Shown here in pieces: positions 1-8,900 of a DNA stretch of 43,930 bases. The position numbers were made by a program, and so were the translations under genes. The stretch comes from Enterobacteriaceae bacterium B14 (GTDB lineage: Bacteria; Pseudomonadota; Gammaproteobacteria; Enterobacterales; Enterobacteriaceae): positions 1,877,498 through 1,921,427 of the forward strand of contig DF158882.1 of assembly GCA_000307305.1 (NCBI GenBank), written 5' to 3'. The number at the start of each line of letters is the position of its first letter. The first letter of the stretch is position 1. The notes below the pieces were generated by a model. That model did not search any database, was not told the DNA's origin, and saw nothing but the letters and a program-made list of their open reading frames with translations.

Positions 1-207
1 AAATGAATATCGTTAGGTACTTCACGACGATAGCTTCCCCCAATTCTTAATAGTTATATTGAAGCCTTGATAACTTTTGGTAAATAGCACTACATGCTAC
101 ATAAAAACCTGTTGTATTTTTATATTTTCTCTTTTAATCACTCTCGCAAAAAAATATGCCTAAATAGGCTAATTTTTTAGCTCACATGTAGGCTAAAAAT
201 ATTGATA

Positions 208-558
208 TTAATTACATTGAGCTTTAAATGGGTTCTCATCTACAGTGCATTTTTTTACACCAACAGCATGGAAGGTTACCGTGTGCTTAACGTTACTAAA
301 ACGGCATACAAAATAAGGATCCATTTTCGAGTCCACTTCCCACACGCTGGTGTTTTCTGTTATTTTTGGCACCAGTTCACCCAGTTTTTCTATTGGCCCA
401 TCAAACAACGAGGCATTATCTAATGGATAAGATTTATCACCGACGATAAAAGCCTCTGGGCAGGAATATGTTGGTGTTTGTGCATTACTGCATCCCACTC
501 CGCCTAAAAATAATGAGACAATACAGGCTATTCCTTTAACCTTTTTACTCAATAACAT
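208..558 (-). CDS. STY0301-family lipoprotein, probable immunity protein
   Basis: Probable periplasmic immunity lipoprotein for the amidase effector encoded just upstream. I place the start at the ATG at 558 (116 aa) because GGAG lies 9 bases before it; in-frame start codons further upstream lack such a site. The N-terminus is a lipoprotein signal: a Lys-rich start, a hydrophobic stretch and the box GGVGC, with the acylated Cys at residue 23. The mature part has paired cysteines and ends near residue 116. Sequence feel and context match the STY0301 family, known from Salmonella T6SS islands. The start overlaps the end of the effector gene by 14 bases, which suggests translational coupling, as expected when protection must accompany the toxin. 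The immunity role is inferred from context. Confidence 0.72.
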   Translation of the reverse strand: MLLSKKVKGIACIVSLFLGGVGCSNAQTPTYSCPEAFIVGDKSYPLDNASLFDGPIEKLGELVPKITENTSVWEVDSKMDPYFVCRFSNVKHTVTFHAVGVKKCTVDENPFKAQCN

Positions 559-895
559 AAAATTGGTCTCCGTCATTAGATACATAACCAGATCCTCTAA
601 AAGCGATTAACCTTTTATTAAGAGGGCGCCTTTTCCATTGGTCATAAACACAAATACCATCAGCATCTTGAGATATATAAATAGCTGCATGGCCTTGATA
701 TTTATTCTGTTGATTGAATGTCGCTATCCCAGTGCCTACAGGAATAGTTTCTCCTTTTACTCGCTTCCCTTTTACCCAAGAACGAGTCTGTGGAGCCCCT
801 GCTAAACGCTTAACAGAGGCGACACATTCCTGTGATTCACCAACATAGGTACCTAATCTTGCTTCTACAACCGTGATATCTGCAACGTAACTCAT
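545..895 (-). CDS. BPSL0067-family amidase, probable T6SS peptidoglycan effector
   Basis: A 116-aa protein of the BPSL0067 family, small papain/NlpC-like enzymes thought to cut peptidoglycan peptides when delivered by T6SS. Visible candidate catalytic residues are Cys24 in the motif GESQECVA, His69 in YQGHAAIY and Asp85 in VYDQW, in the Cys-His-Asp order expected for the fold. There is no signal peptide, which fits direct injection through the Hcp tube. The gene lies directly downstream of hcp and overlaps the lipoprotein immunity gene. A GGAA site stands about 9 bases before the ATG. Family membership is from recognised motifs; delivery with Hcp is inferred from position and from the protein's small size. 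Confidence 0.78.
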   Translation of the reverse strand: MSYVADITVVEARLGTYVGESQECVASVKRLAGAPQTRSWVKGKRVKGETIPVGTGIATFNQQNKYQGHAAIYISQDADGICVYDQWKRRPLNKRLIAFRGSGYVSNDGDQFYVIE

Positions 896-946
896 ATAAA
901 CTTATTCCATATAAAATGGAAAAACATGAATATTTATGGATAATTA

Positions 947-965
947 CTCCCCCATGAAGGGGGAG
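947..965 (-). terminator. Hairpin between hcp and the effector gene
   Basis: A 7-bp GC-rich stem (CTCCCCC/GGGGGAG) with a 5-base loop sits 12 bases past the hcp stop. There is no good T-run after it on the minus strand. It may be a leaky terminator or a 3' stabiliser that sets a high Hcp-to-effector ratio. Confidence 0.5.
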
Positions 966-976
966 CAACTATAATA

Positions 977-1465
977 TTACGACTCTTTATTTTCTTTAAT
1001 ATTCCAGCCTGCGCTGCTTTCTGCGCCTTTACCACCTTTATCACTTTGCTCCCAATATTGCTGTTTAACTTTCGCAGCTTGGAAGGAGTAATTTACGCCA
1101 ACGCCAGCAGTATCTTCATGGTCAGAACCCGTATACTGTACGTTAGTCACCAGGACCTCTTCTAACGTAATTTTGACGTACTCAACTTGGCCGCCACCGG
1201 CTTTACAAATAGAAAGTTCAATTTTGCTTAAGTGTTTACCACTAGCACAATGCTTTAACAGTGCCGGAGTAGATTTATCGACCAGTGCTTTAACATTCAG
1301 ATCGTTAAACGAAACTTTACCTGCACCGCCGCCGCCGCCTACGCCCATATTACCTGGCTGAGATGCCCCCCAACCAAAAGAGATAATATCAGTCCATCCT
1401 TTATGGTTGGAGTCTTTAGATTCACCGTTTGCGCCTTCAACTTTCAAGAACATATCAATAGCCAT
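977..1465 (-). CDS. hcp: Hcp, T6SS inner tube protein
   Basis: Hcp family protein (162 aa), whose hexamers stack to form the inner tube of the T6SS and can carry small effectors. The start MAIDMFLKV and the following D-(x)-KGW-TDI-SF-WG pattern are typical of the Hcp1 family, as is the length. A glycine-rich loop (about residues 42-49) lies in the position of the extended loop that varies between Hcp proteins. The ATG is preceded by AGAGTG. It is followed by a hairpin and then by an amidase effector, a common arrangement in which the effector may use the Hcp lumen. It is separated from tssC by a stretch holding a dead gene, so it may be transcribed independently. Confidence 0.95.
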   Translation of the reverse strand: MAIDMFLKVEGANGESKDSNHKGWTDIISFGWGASQPGNMGVGGGGGAGKVSFNDLNVKALVDKSTPALLKHCASGKHLSKIELSICKAGGGQVEYVKITLEEVLVTNVQYTGSDHEDTAGVGVNYSFQAAKVKQQYWEQSDKGGKGAESSAGWNIKENKES

Positions 1466-1617
1466 TATATTTCACTCTTTATTAAAGTTTAAAAATATCA
1501 ACTTACGTTGAAACGTTCAGGTAATAGCAGCTGGAGTGATAACATTGGTAATAGAATACCGTGAATATCCATGTGCCATGCACCTATTAAATGCCGATTT
1601 AATTATCGGCGGGGTTA

Positions 1618-1647
1618 TTAAGTTTATTATTGAAATAATAAACTTAA
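1618..1647 (-). terminator. 14-bp perfect inverted repeat between tssC and hcp
   Basis: Arms TTAAGTTTATTATT and its exact complement are separated by 2 bases. A second, smaller hairpin (GCCGAT/ATCGGC, 1593-1610) lies just beyond it. Neither has a clear T-run. Together they could end the long tss transcript or mark an mRNA processing site before hcp. Confidence 0.4.
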
Positions 1648-1667
1648 ATTCTTTTGATTAGAAAAAG

Positions 1668-1988
1668 TTAATTAAACATATTTAATTTAATATCATCCTG
1701 ATTCCAATTACTTTCAGAATTACCTACGATAATCTCACGTGATAATTTATCTAACTCATCACTGTGATATAGCCGTGAACAGTTTAATATCACGCCTGTT
1801 GGGTGATTTTCACTTCACTATGGAATGAATTAGTGTGTAACTTAAACTGCTCAATAAGTGTTTTTATTTTTTCATCGCCAGACTCAATATCAAAAAGTAT
1901 TCACATACTTTCTCATATTCACTCTCAAAATCTGGCAAATAACTCTATTTCCCCCGAACTGTGTTTCACAGCCCGGGGATATATCCAT
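1668..1988 (-). pseudogene. Frameshifted remnant of a gene of about 107 codons after tssC
   Basis: Reading on the minus strand from an ATG that overlaps the tssC stop (TAATG), coding-like sequence continues in pieces of different frames. It opens MDISPGCETQFGGN, then LPDFESEYEKVCEYF, then DIESGDEKIKTLIEQFK (about 1800-1885), then GVILNCSRLYHSDELDK to a stop at 1668. About three small insertions or deletions would rejoin these into one product of roughly 107 aa, acidic and charged. I do not recognise the family; it does not look like TssE. The overlap with tssC suggests it was once a translationally coupled member of the operon. Confidence 0.6.
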
Positions 1989-3490
1989 TACGCCTCGTTC
2001 TGTTTCAATGAAGGCAGTTTTGAAACTAAACGCAGAGAGACCGTTAAACCTTCCAGCTGATAATGCGGGCGCAGGAAGAATTTAGCGCTGTAGTAGCCAG
2101 GGTTCTCTTCAATCTCTTCTACCAACACTTCCGCAGCAGCCAATGGCTTACGAGATTTAGTTTCTTGCGAGGAGTTCGCTGGGTCACCATCAACGTAATT
2201 CATGATCCAGTCATTAAGCCAATGCTCCATGTCGTCTCGTTCGCGGAAAGAGCCTATTTTGTCGCGTACAATGCACTTGAGATAATGAGCAAAACGGCAG
2301 CAGGCGAACAGATACGGTAGGCGAGCAGAGAGTTGGGCGTTAGCCGAGGCATCCGCATCATAATACTCTTCCGGCTTTTGCAGTGATTGAGCGCCAATAA
2401 ATGCGGCAAAATCAGAGTTCTTACGGTGAATTAATGGAATAAAACCATTTTTAGCCAGTTCTGCTTCACGGCGATCGCTGATGGCAATCTCCGTTGGGCA
2501 CTTCATATCTACCCCACCATCATCGCTCGGGAAGGTGTGGCACGGTAGGTTTTCTACTGAGCCGCCAGACTCTACGCCACGGATTGATGTACACCAACCG
2601 TACTCTTTAAATGAGCGGTTGATGTTTACTGCCATGGCATAAGCTGAGTTAGTCCAAGTGTAATGGCTGTGGCTTGCACCGTCGGTTTCTTCCTCAAAAT
2701 CGAACTCATCGATAGGGTTGGTGCGAATACCATAGGGCAAACGAGACAGAAAACGTGGCATAACCAAGCCAAGATAGCGTGAATCATCAGACTCACGCAG
2801 GCTACGCCAAGGAGCATATTCGGTATTTTGGAAAATCTTGGTCAGATCGCGAGGGTTAGAAAGTTCCTGCCATGACTCCATTTGCATCACACTTGGGGCG
2901 GTTCCCGCAATGAATGGGCAGTGAGAAGCAGCACCAATCTTAGCCATTTCTCCCAGTAGTTCCACATCTTGTGGGCTATGGTCGAAAAAGTAGTCACCAA
3001 CCAAGCAACCAAATGGTTCACCACCAAACTGACCATATTCTGCTTCATAGACTTTCTTGAAGATTGGGCTTTGATCCCAACCTACACCTTTATGGCGTTT
3101 TAACGTGCGCCCAAGCTCTTTCTTGGAAATACTCATGAAGCGGATTTTCAGCATTTCATCCGTTTCAGTATTGTTCACCAGATGGTGCAAACCGCGCCAA
3201 CTCCCTTCCAACGTCTGGAAATCATCGTGGTGGATAATTTTGTTGATCTGCTGTGAGAGTTTTTCGTCAATTTCTGCAATCAGCGACTGAATAGTGCGGT
3301 AAGCATCAGAAGAGATGGTGACCGTATTTTCTAACGCCTGATGGGCTAAGGTTTTTACCGCAATTTCTACGGCTTCCTTAGCCTGATCGGTTTTTGGCCG
3401 AAACTCTTTATTTAACAGCTCACTGAATTCATCGCTGGAGAAAGCTTCGGTTGTCTGCAACGTGCTTTGTTGCTGAGGCGACTGGCTCAT
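1988..3490 (-). CDS. tssC: TssC, T6SS contractile sheath large subunit
   Basis: TssC (VipB/ImpD family, 500 aa), which joins TssB to build the contractile sheath around the Hcp tube. Typical features are the N-terminal helical part that wraps TssB, the segment LEGSWRGLHHLVNNTET, the motif IGAASHCPFIAGTAP, and a C-terminal part ending with a PHYQLEGLTVSLRLVSKLP block characteristic of the family. Length is normal. AAGGA lies 7 bases before the ATG. It follows tssB with a 3-base gap. The sequence looks intact. Confidence 0.97.
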   Translation of the reverse strand: MSQSPQQQSTLQTTEAFSSDEFSELLNKEFRPKTDQAKEAVEIAVKTLAHQALENTVTISSDAYRTIQSLIAEIDEKLSQQINKIIHHDDFQTLEGSWRGLHHLVNNTETDEMLKIRFMSISKKELGRTLKRHKGVGWDQSPIFKKVYEAEYGQFGGEPFGCLVGDYFFDHSPQDVELLGEMAKIGAASHCPFIAGTAPSVMQMESWQELSNPRDLTKIFQNTEYAPWRSLRESDDSRYLGLVMPRFLSRLPYGIRTNPIDEFDFEEETDGASHSHYTWTNSAYAMAVNINRSFKEYGWCTSIRGVESGGSVENLPCHTFPSDDGGVDMKCPTEIAISDRREAELAKNGFIPLIHRKNSDFAAFIGAQSLQKPEEYYDADASANAQLSARLPYLFACCRFAHYLKCIVRDKIGSFRERDDMEHWLNDWIMNYVDGDPANSSQETKSRKPLAAAEVLVEEIEENPGYYSAKFFLRPHYQLEGLTVSLRLVSKLPSLKQNEA

Positions 3491-3493
3491 CGA

Positions 3494-4030
3494 TTAATCC
3501 TTAAGTTCGTTGTTGTTGTCTTTGGCGGCAGGGTTTGGGGCGCTGCTTAGGGATTTCAGCAGTTCAGGGTTTTGCAGGATCTTGGTGATAAGCTCTTCTG
3601 CACCATTTTTGCCATCCATATAAGAGAGCAGATTGGAAAGCTGAGTTCGTGCTTCCAGAAGGTTATCCAGGGCACCAATCTTGCGAGCAATAGCCGCAGG
3701 AGAAAAGTCATCCATGCTTTCAAAGGTGAGATCGATGCTCAGTTGCCCATCACCCGTCAGGGTATTTTCTACTTGGTAAGCAACGCGTGGTTTTAAGGAT
3801 TTCAGTCGCTCATCAAAGTTATCGATATCGATCTCTAGGAACTTGCGCTCATCGACACTGGGCAGTGGCTCCACGGGTTTCCCAGTGAGATCGGCCATCA
3901 CGCCCATGACAAAAGGCAACTGAATTTTGCGTTCTGCGCCATAGATTTCAACATCGTATTCAATCTGTACACGTGGTGCACGGTTACGGGCTATAAATTT
4001 CTGTCCACTACGGGATTTCGAGTTTGACAT
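3494..4030 (-). CDS. tssB: TssB, T6SS contractile sheath small subunit
   Basis: TssB (VipA/ImpB family, 178 aa), partner of TssC in the sheath. Recognisable family blocks are RVQIEYDVEIYGAERK, LPFVMGVMADLTGKP and the F-EIDIDNFDERLKSLKPR region, with a C-terminal helical part that ends in a short polar tail. Start supported by GGAG 6 bases before the ATG. A 114-base gap separates it from tssA upstream, while tssC follows after 3 bases, so tssB-tssC form a tight pair. Confidence 0.97.
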   Translation of the reverse strand: MSNSKSRSGQKFIARNRAPRVQIEYDVEIYGAERKIQLPFVMGVMADLTGKPVEPLPSVDERKFLEIDIDNFDERLKSLKPRVAYQVENTLTGDGQLSIDLTFESMDDFSPAAIARKIGALDNLLEARTQLSNLLSYMDGKNGAEELITKILQNPELLKSLSSAPNPAAKDNNNELKD

Positions 4031-4144
4031 GGGTTACTCCATCTAATAAATATCAAGAACATGCCTGTTCAATGAGATAGAAATACTTCACATTCCAATT
4101 TATTCTGCAAAAAAACAGATAGTTATAGGTATGACGTTGGGCTA

Positions 4145-5167
4145 TCAGTTGTCCCCCTCATTGCTGGGAAGACCAAGAATGGTTTCCAACTGATTGAGAC
4201 CATCGGGCGCAAGATCACGGATGATTTGCATAAAGTCTTGAGCGATAAGCCGCTGTACTCGCTCGATCATCAAAGGAGCTGGGTGACTGGGTTCATGTAG
4301 GCTAAAGTAGTGTTTCACTTTATCCAGCATAAGCTGCGCATCTTCGCGAGATTGGATCTGGGCGCTATGCCAACTGAAAACCGATGTTTGAGATAATATC
4401 GGCGTGACTGCCGCTGTTGGCGCCTCCACTGATACCTCTTCAGGAGGACTCTCTTCAGCGTTCGGCTTGCAGGCTTGAGCAAGGGTGCGAAATAGGTGTA
4501 ACTGCCCATCCATTTCTGGCAATGCACTTTCTCCCAAATGACGAGAGACTTCTGTACGGAGATCGTTCAACGTTTGGTACAACGTCATAACAAGCTGAGA
4601 TTCGGGCTGTGATGCTTGAGCAAGTTCCCCTAACAAACGAACACGGCCACCGGGGAAATCAGCACACTCCTGTTTACTGCCATCCAGCAAGGCGCACGCA
4701 TCGCGTAGTGAAATTTCACCAGATGCACTTTTCAATAGGCTCGTAGTACGAATGCAGGAGGCCAATGGGGTTTTATCCCCCAAATCAGCCAAGACATTAA
4801 TACGAAATAGAGGATCGATTTCACCATCAAAGTCTAGTTCTGGCTGTAGCGTATCCCAATAACGGACTATCGCCTGATGGATAAGAGCCAAACCATCCGC
4901 ATAGCCAGACAAACCATGGAGCTCTGCCCAAGCGTGCATAAGTTTAAACATAACGCGTAAGTCTTTGGTTCGCGCCATCAAAGCCACACCCAAACGTTCC
5001 ACTTGCATCCAATCAGGTGTTTCAGCCGGAATAATCGTGCTGCCGAATTGCTGCTCACTTTTACCTATCGATGCTTTATTCATCTCCAGAAAGTCGGGGT
5101 CGTACTCCAGATTTTCACCGCAGGGTGCGTCACTACTTATTGGTGCTAAAAGGGTATCGATATCCAT
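4145..5167 (-). CDS. tssA: TssA, T6SS assembly cap protein (ImpA family)
   Basis: TssA of the ImpA type (340 aa), which organises baseplate priming and sheath polymerisation. The N-terminal ImpA_N domain is seen in the block starting MDIDTLLAPIS, with CGENLEYDPDFLEM, and WADGL-like helices. The C-terminal part carries HEPSHPAPLMIERVQRLI and DLAPDGLNQLETILG, the signature of the tip-forming domain. I prefer the ATG at 5167 because AAGG stands 8 bases upstream; a GTG three codons earlier is the alternative. A proline/glutamate-rich linker lies around residues 235-265. It follows tagF after 24 bases. Confidence 0.93.
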   Translation of the reverse strand: MDIDTLLAPISSDAPCGENLEYDPDFLEMNKASIGKSEQQFGSTIIPAETPDWMQVERLGVALMARTKDLRVMFKLMHAWAELHGLSGYADGLALIHQAIVRYWDTLQPELDFDGEIDPLFRINVLADLGDKTPLASCIRTTSLLKSASGEISLRDACALLDGSKQECADFPGGRVRLLGELAQASQPESQLVMTLYQTLNDLRTEVSRHLGESALPEMDGQLHLFRTLAQACKPNAEESPPEEVSVEAPTAAVTPILSQTSVFSWHSAQIQSREDAQLMLDKVKHYFSLHEPSHPAPLMIERVQRLIAQDFMQIIRDLAPDGLNQLETILGLPSNEGDN

Positions 5168-5191
5168 TCCGTTCACCTTTAAAGAAAAAAT

Positions 5192-5905
5192 TTAATCAAA
5201 TAGTTGAGGGTACTGCCCACCACGCCCAGACCTTGCCCAACCATTCGGGTTAAACAGTAATGAGAACAGCTGCATAGTTAGGTTGCCACTGTGTACATGG
5301 GTGCAAAACGAGTAGCCATCCGCCTGATTAGTCCACCAGAAACTGGTGTATTGCATAGGCTCAAAACAATCGGCTACCTGCGGCCAAGCCAAACTATTTT
5401 GTGGCTGCTGAGGCAAACCAATAATCGATAGAATCTCTGAATCGCTTTCTATCGCAGGAGCAGGTAGTTCTGGTAAAGCGAGTAGGGATTGGTCTAGTTG
5501 CTCAACAGGGAGACCATGGCGCACACCATGCAGCAAGGTATAACCAAGCTGGTGATACCAAGGTGCAGCAATATCTAGTTGCCCGTTGTGCCACTCACTG
5601 AGAGACCAGAGGCGCATCGCACAAACAGGGTAGTAACGCCCAACGCGATCGCGAGCAGGCAGTAAGCAACCCATTTGCACATACTGATTTCCAAGCGAAG
5701 CTGGTATCACAAAATTCCAAACTGGCGCACTGTCAAACGGATGTTGCCCTTCTTCCGGCAGCTCTTGTTGTAAATTAAGCAAACCACTCTGAAACCATTG
5801 CGCCCATCGATTAATGACTGTATTAGGCAAGCGTCGCTGAAGAAAATCCCCCTCCGCGGGAATTTTTCCATACCAGCCAAGCTGTGTTGTTAAGTTGCTT
5901 TCCAT
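5192..5905 (-). CDS. tagF: TagF, T6SS accessory protein (ImpM family)
   Basis: TagF/ImpM family protein (237 aa). In Pseudomonas, TagF represses T6SS assembly post-translationally. The N-terminus GWYGKIPAEGDFLQRRLP is diagnostic, followed by FVIPASLG and PARDRVGRYYPVCAM. It is a stand-alone TagF, not fused to a PppA phosphatase as in some bacteria, and no kinase or phosphatase of the threonine phosphorylation pathway is present in the window. GAGAGG lies just before the ATG. It follows tssM after 17 bases. Confidence 0.92.
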   Translation of the reverse strand: MESNLTTQLGWYGKIPAEGDFLQRRLPNTVINRWAQWFQSGLLNLQQELPEEGQHPFDSAPVWNFVIPASLGNQYVQMGCLLPARDRVGRYYPVCAMRLWSLSEWHNGQLDIAAPWYHQLGYTLLHGVRHGLPVEQLDQSLLALPELPAPAIESDSEILSIIGLPQQPQNSLAWPQVADCFEPMQYTSFWWTNQADGYSFCTHVHSGNLTMQLFSLLFNPNGWARSGRGGQYPQLFD

Positions 5906-5922
5906 CGTCCTCTCCTCTCAGG

Positions 5923-8900
5923 CTACGGGCAAGAAAACGCAGGAACCTGGAAAGGGTTACGAATGCTGTTGGGAGTAAACTCCAACGTCACGCTATGCCC
6001 ATCCAAATTAAACGTAGCCTGTCGGCTTAGATTACTGCCGCCAGCAGATGATTTTGCTCTATCAACCATACGGTTTAGCGCCCACGGCCCATTAGTCACC
6101 ATGCTTGCGGTAGTCCCATTGGCTAACGACAGTTGTAGATGCACCTGATTGGTATTACGAATACCCGGCCAGCTCACCACTAAAGGTACTTGCGGGCCAT
6201 GGCTGTATTTAAATAACTGGCCATCAATATCGAGAGTCAGATTCAGAATATCGGTATCCATCCGTACCGGCCGTATGGTTACGCGATAAGAAGGAACAGC
6301 GGTACCATTAGCAAAGAAAGCATCTCGAATGCGTTGCGCCTGCTGGAATGAAGTCAAAATACCCTCACCTCCTGGCAAAGTTTTACCATCCACACCTGGC
6401 GTGAATCGCCATGTCGGGCGCGTGGTGTCCACTTTCCCTTGCAGGCTGTCACGGAAAAACATATCCATCAGGCCAGTATTCGGTGCAAACATGCGAGCCA
6501 GATCGTCTGGTGTCACATCCTTCGATGAACGAGCGCTGAGAGGATAACGACCAGCAATAGCCTGACGACAGAAACTGCCTACCTCAGTACTGATACGCTT
6601 TTTGACATTCTCCATCTCTTTACGTTTAGCATCGCTGCTTGCCCCGATAGCCAGTGACAGTAGCATTTGTTTAAATGGTGCAGGTAAACGCCCAGCCTCG
6701 GCTTGCAAACGCGGAATAACATCACCAGGTGGAACCGCCATACCACTGTTAGCTGCCCCCTGAACGGCAATCAGATAGTTGTAAAGGTCATCCACCTGCT
6801 TAAGTACAGTATCAAACGGAATGGCCTTGTTGCCTTCCCCTTGGCTCTGTGCCAACTCGAGTAAAGGCTCAAAATGTGCCATCACTATCTGCTCTGGCTG
6901 AGCGGAGATATCCCCACCCGTATTCACGGGGCGAGTCGCAAAGAGTACATCTAGCGTGTTGTTCGCCCCCTGATTTAATTTATCCCCCGCTTTATCCAGT
7001 AAAGAGCGTTGGTCAGCATCACTTTTTTCATCGCGCAAAGTGACATACTTTCTTATGTTAACGAGCAAGTTGCGCATTGGTGAAGGGTTGCCTGAAATCA
7101 GGCGAGCACTGTTGATACGCTGGTTAAGCGCACCAATATTAGCCAGCTGTATATCTGCCAGTAACTCATCCCAAACGGCGATAAAGTCTTGCATATAAAG
7201 CTGGCGTACCGTTTTTTCTAGGTCAGCATTTTTCTGTTCTGCTGTCGTTTGAGTATCCAATACCCAGACATCTTCCCGATGCAGCGTATCCGTTACTTGA
7301 TTGATATGGTTGTCAAACGCTTTCCAATAACCTTGAGGTGTAAAGAATCCCGGTATACCCTCGGTCATCGGTTTACCACTTTTGCGTACAAATGCTAGTG
7401 CCGCCTGCGGCCCAGCCAAGTCCACCAGACTGACTGGTTTGATCTCACTTTGCTTTAACAGTAACCGTTTCAGACGGCTATATACTCGCTGCGAGAGGGG
7501 TGAGCGCCCAAGTGCAGATTGAGCCTGTACCACCAGCATCTCATCTTTAGCATAAGGCGATGACTGAATTTGCCCATCGAGCAGTTGAGATAAGTGCCAC
7601 TCTAACTGCTGCAACTGCTGTTGAGTCACACCCTGATGTAAATTGCGTTGTAAATTAAGCATTATCCAAGCACGTAGAAATTTGCCGTCATAATGCTTTG
7701 GCAGATAGAGCATTTGATACGCTTTTAGCGCCTCATAGCTGAAATCCGCATCATTACGATTATCATGTTTCAATATATTCGTAATCTGCTGTGCAGCTTG
7801 TGGCAACAGCAACTCCTTCAATGCCTTCTGATAGAGTGCATGGCTAGCATTGCTGACCTGGCCTCCACGATATAACCCCAAACGGTGAGAGTAAGGCGGC
7901 TCCTGTAAGGAAAAGTGCTGGCTTTCAGGCAGATTCAGCAGGTTATTAAGGTAAGGAACTAAGGTCAGCATATCGCCGGAATCCAGATGTGTTAACCCCT
8001 GCCCTTGGTGTTCAATTGGTGGCACTTTAGCCGCAATTTCTGTCAGATAAGTTTTGTTATTACCGTAGCTGGCAAACCAACCGACTCCCAGCATCGCCAA
8101 TACGGCAACCAGAGAAAGGTAGCCTGTCCAGTGCAAAGCGCGGTTACGGTATTCCCACCAGCGGTTACTTCCTGCTAGACCCGACTCCTGAAATACCACC
8201 GCTTCCAACATACCTTTCAAGAAAAAGCTTTGTCCTTTGGCTGAAGGTATCGGTGCATCCTTACTCAGGATGTTCCAGTGGGTATCTCTTTTACTCTCTA
8301 GTGGCTGGCTGGGTAACTCTAAGTAACGGTTTAACTCACCCATCACTCGGTCAAAAGGTAACCCCTCTTGAGTTCCACTGGTGAAATAGATACCACGAGG
8401 TGTGAAGCTGATTTCGAAATTCGAGCGGGTAAAGACAATATCCAGATATTGACTCAACAGTGGACGTAATGCAGCAAACTCTTGTGGAAACAGATAGCTA
8501 TCGGCTCTCTGTTGAGCATTGTGTTCGAGTAACAGAGTATCTGGTAAAGCGGCGTCTAGCCGCTGCTGTAGCAGCGTATACTGGGCCTCGAAAGCCTGAT
8601 GAAGATCAAAATCAGAGAGGCGAGATTGTTCATAAGGGTAAGTAAAACCCCAAATTTGATCCCGCTGCGCCTTATCAAACTTACTAAAATAGGCCATGAA
8701 CCCATTGAGTAAATCGGTTTTCGTGATCATGACATAGACAGGAAAGTTGATACCTAGCTGCTGATGCAATTCAAGTAATCTTTTACGTAGTGCCCCCGCC
8801 TGAGCAGCAAGAGACTCGCTACTTTCACCCAGCAAGTCCGCCACACTAATGGTAATCATGACCCCATTGATAGGCTGACGTGCCCGATATTTCTTTAGTA

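Noticed and set aside
1668-1988. A decayed tssE
   Set aside because: The rebuilt peptide has none of the gp25-like features expected of TssE.
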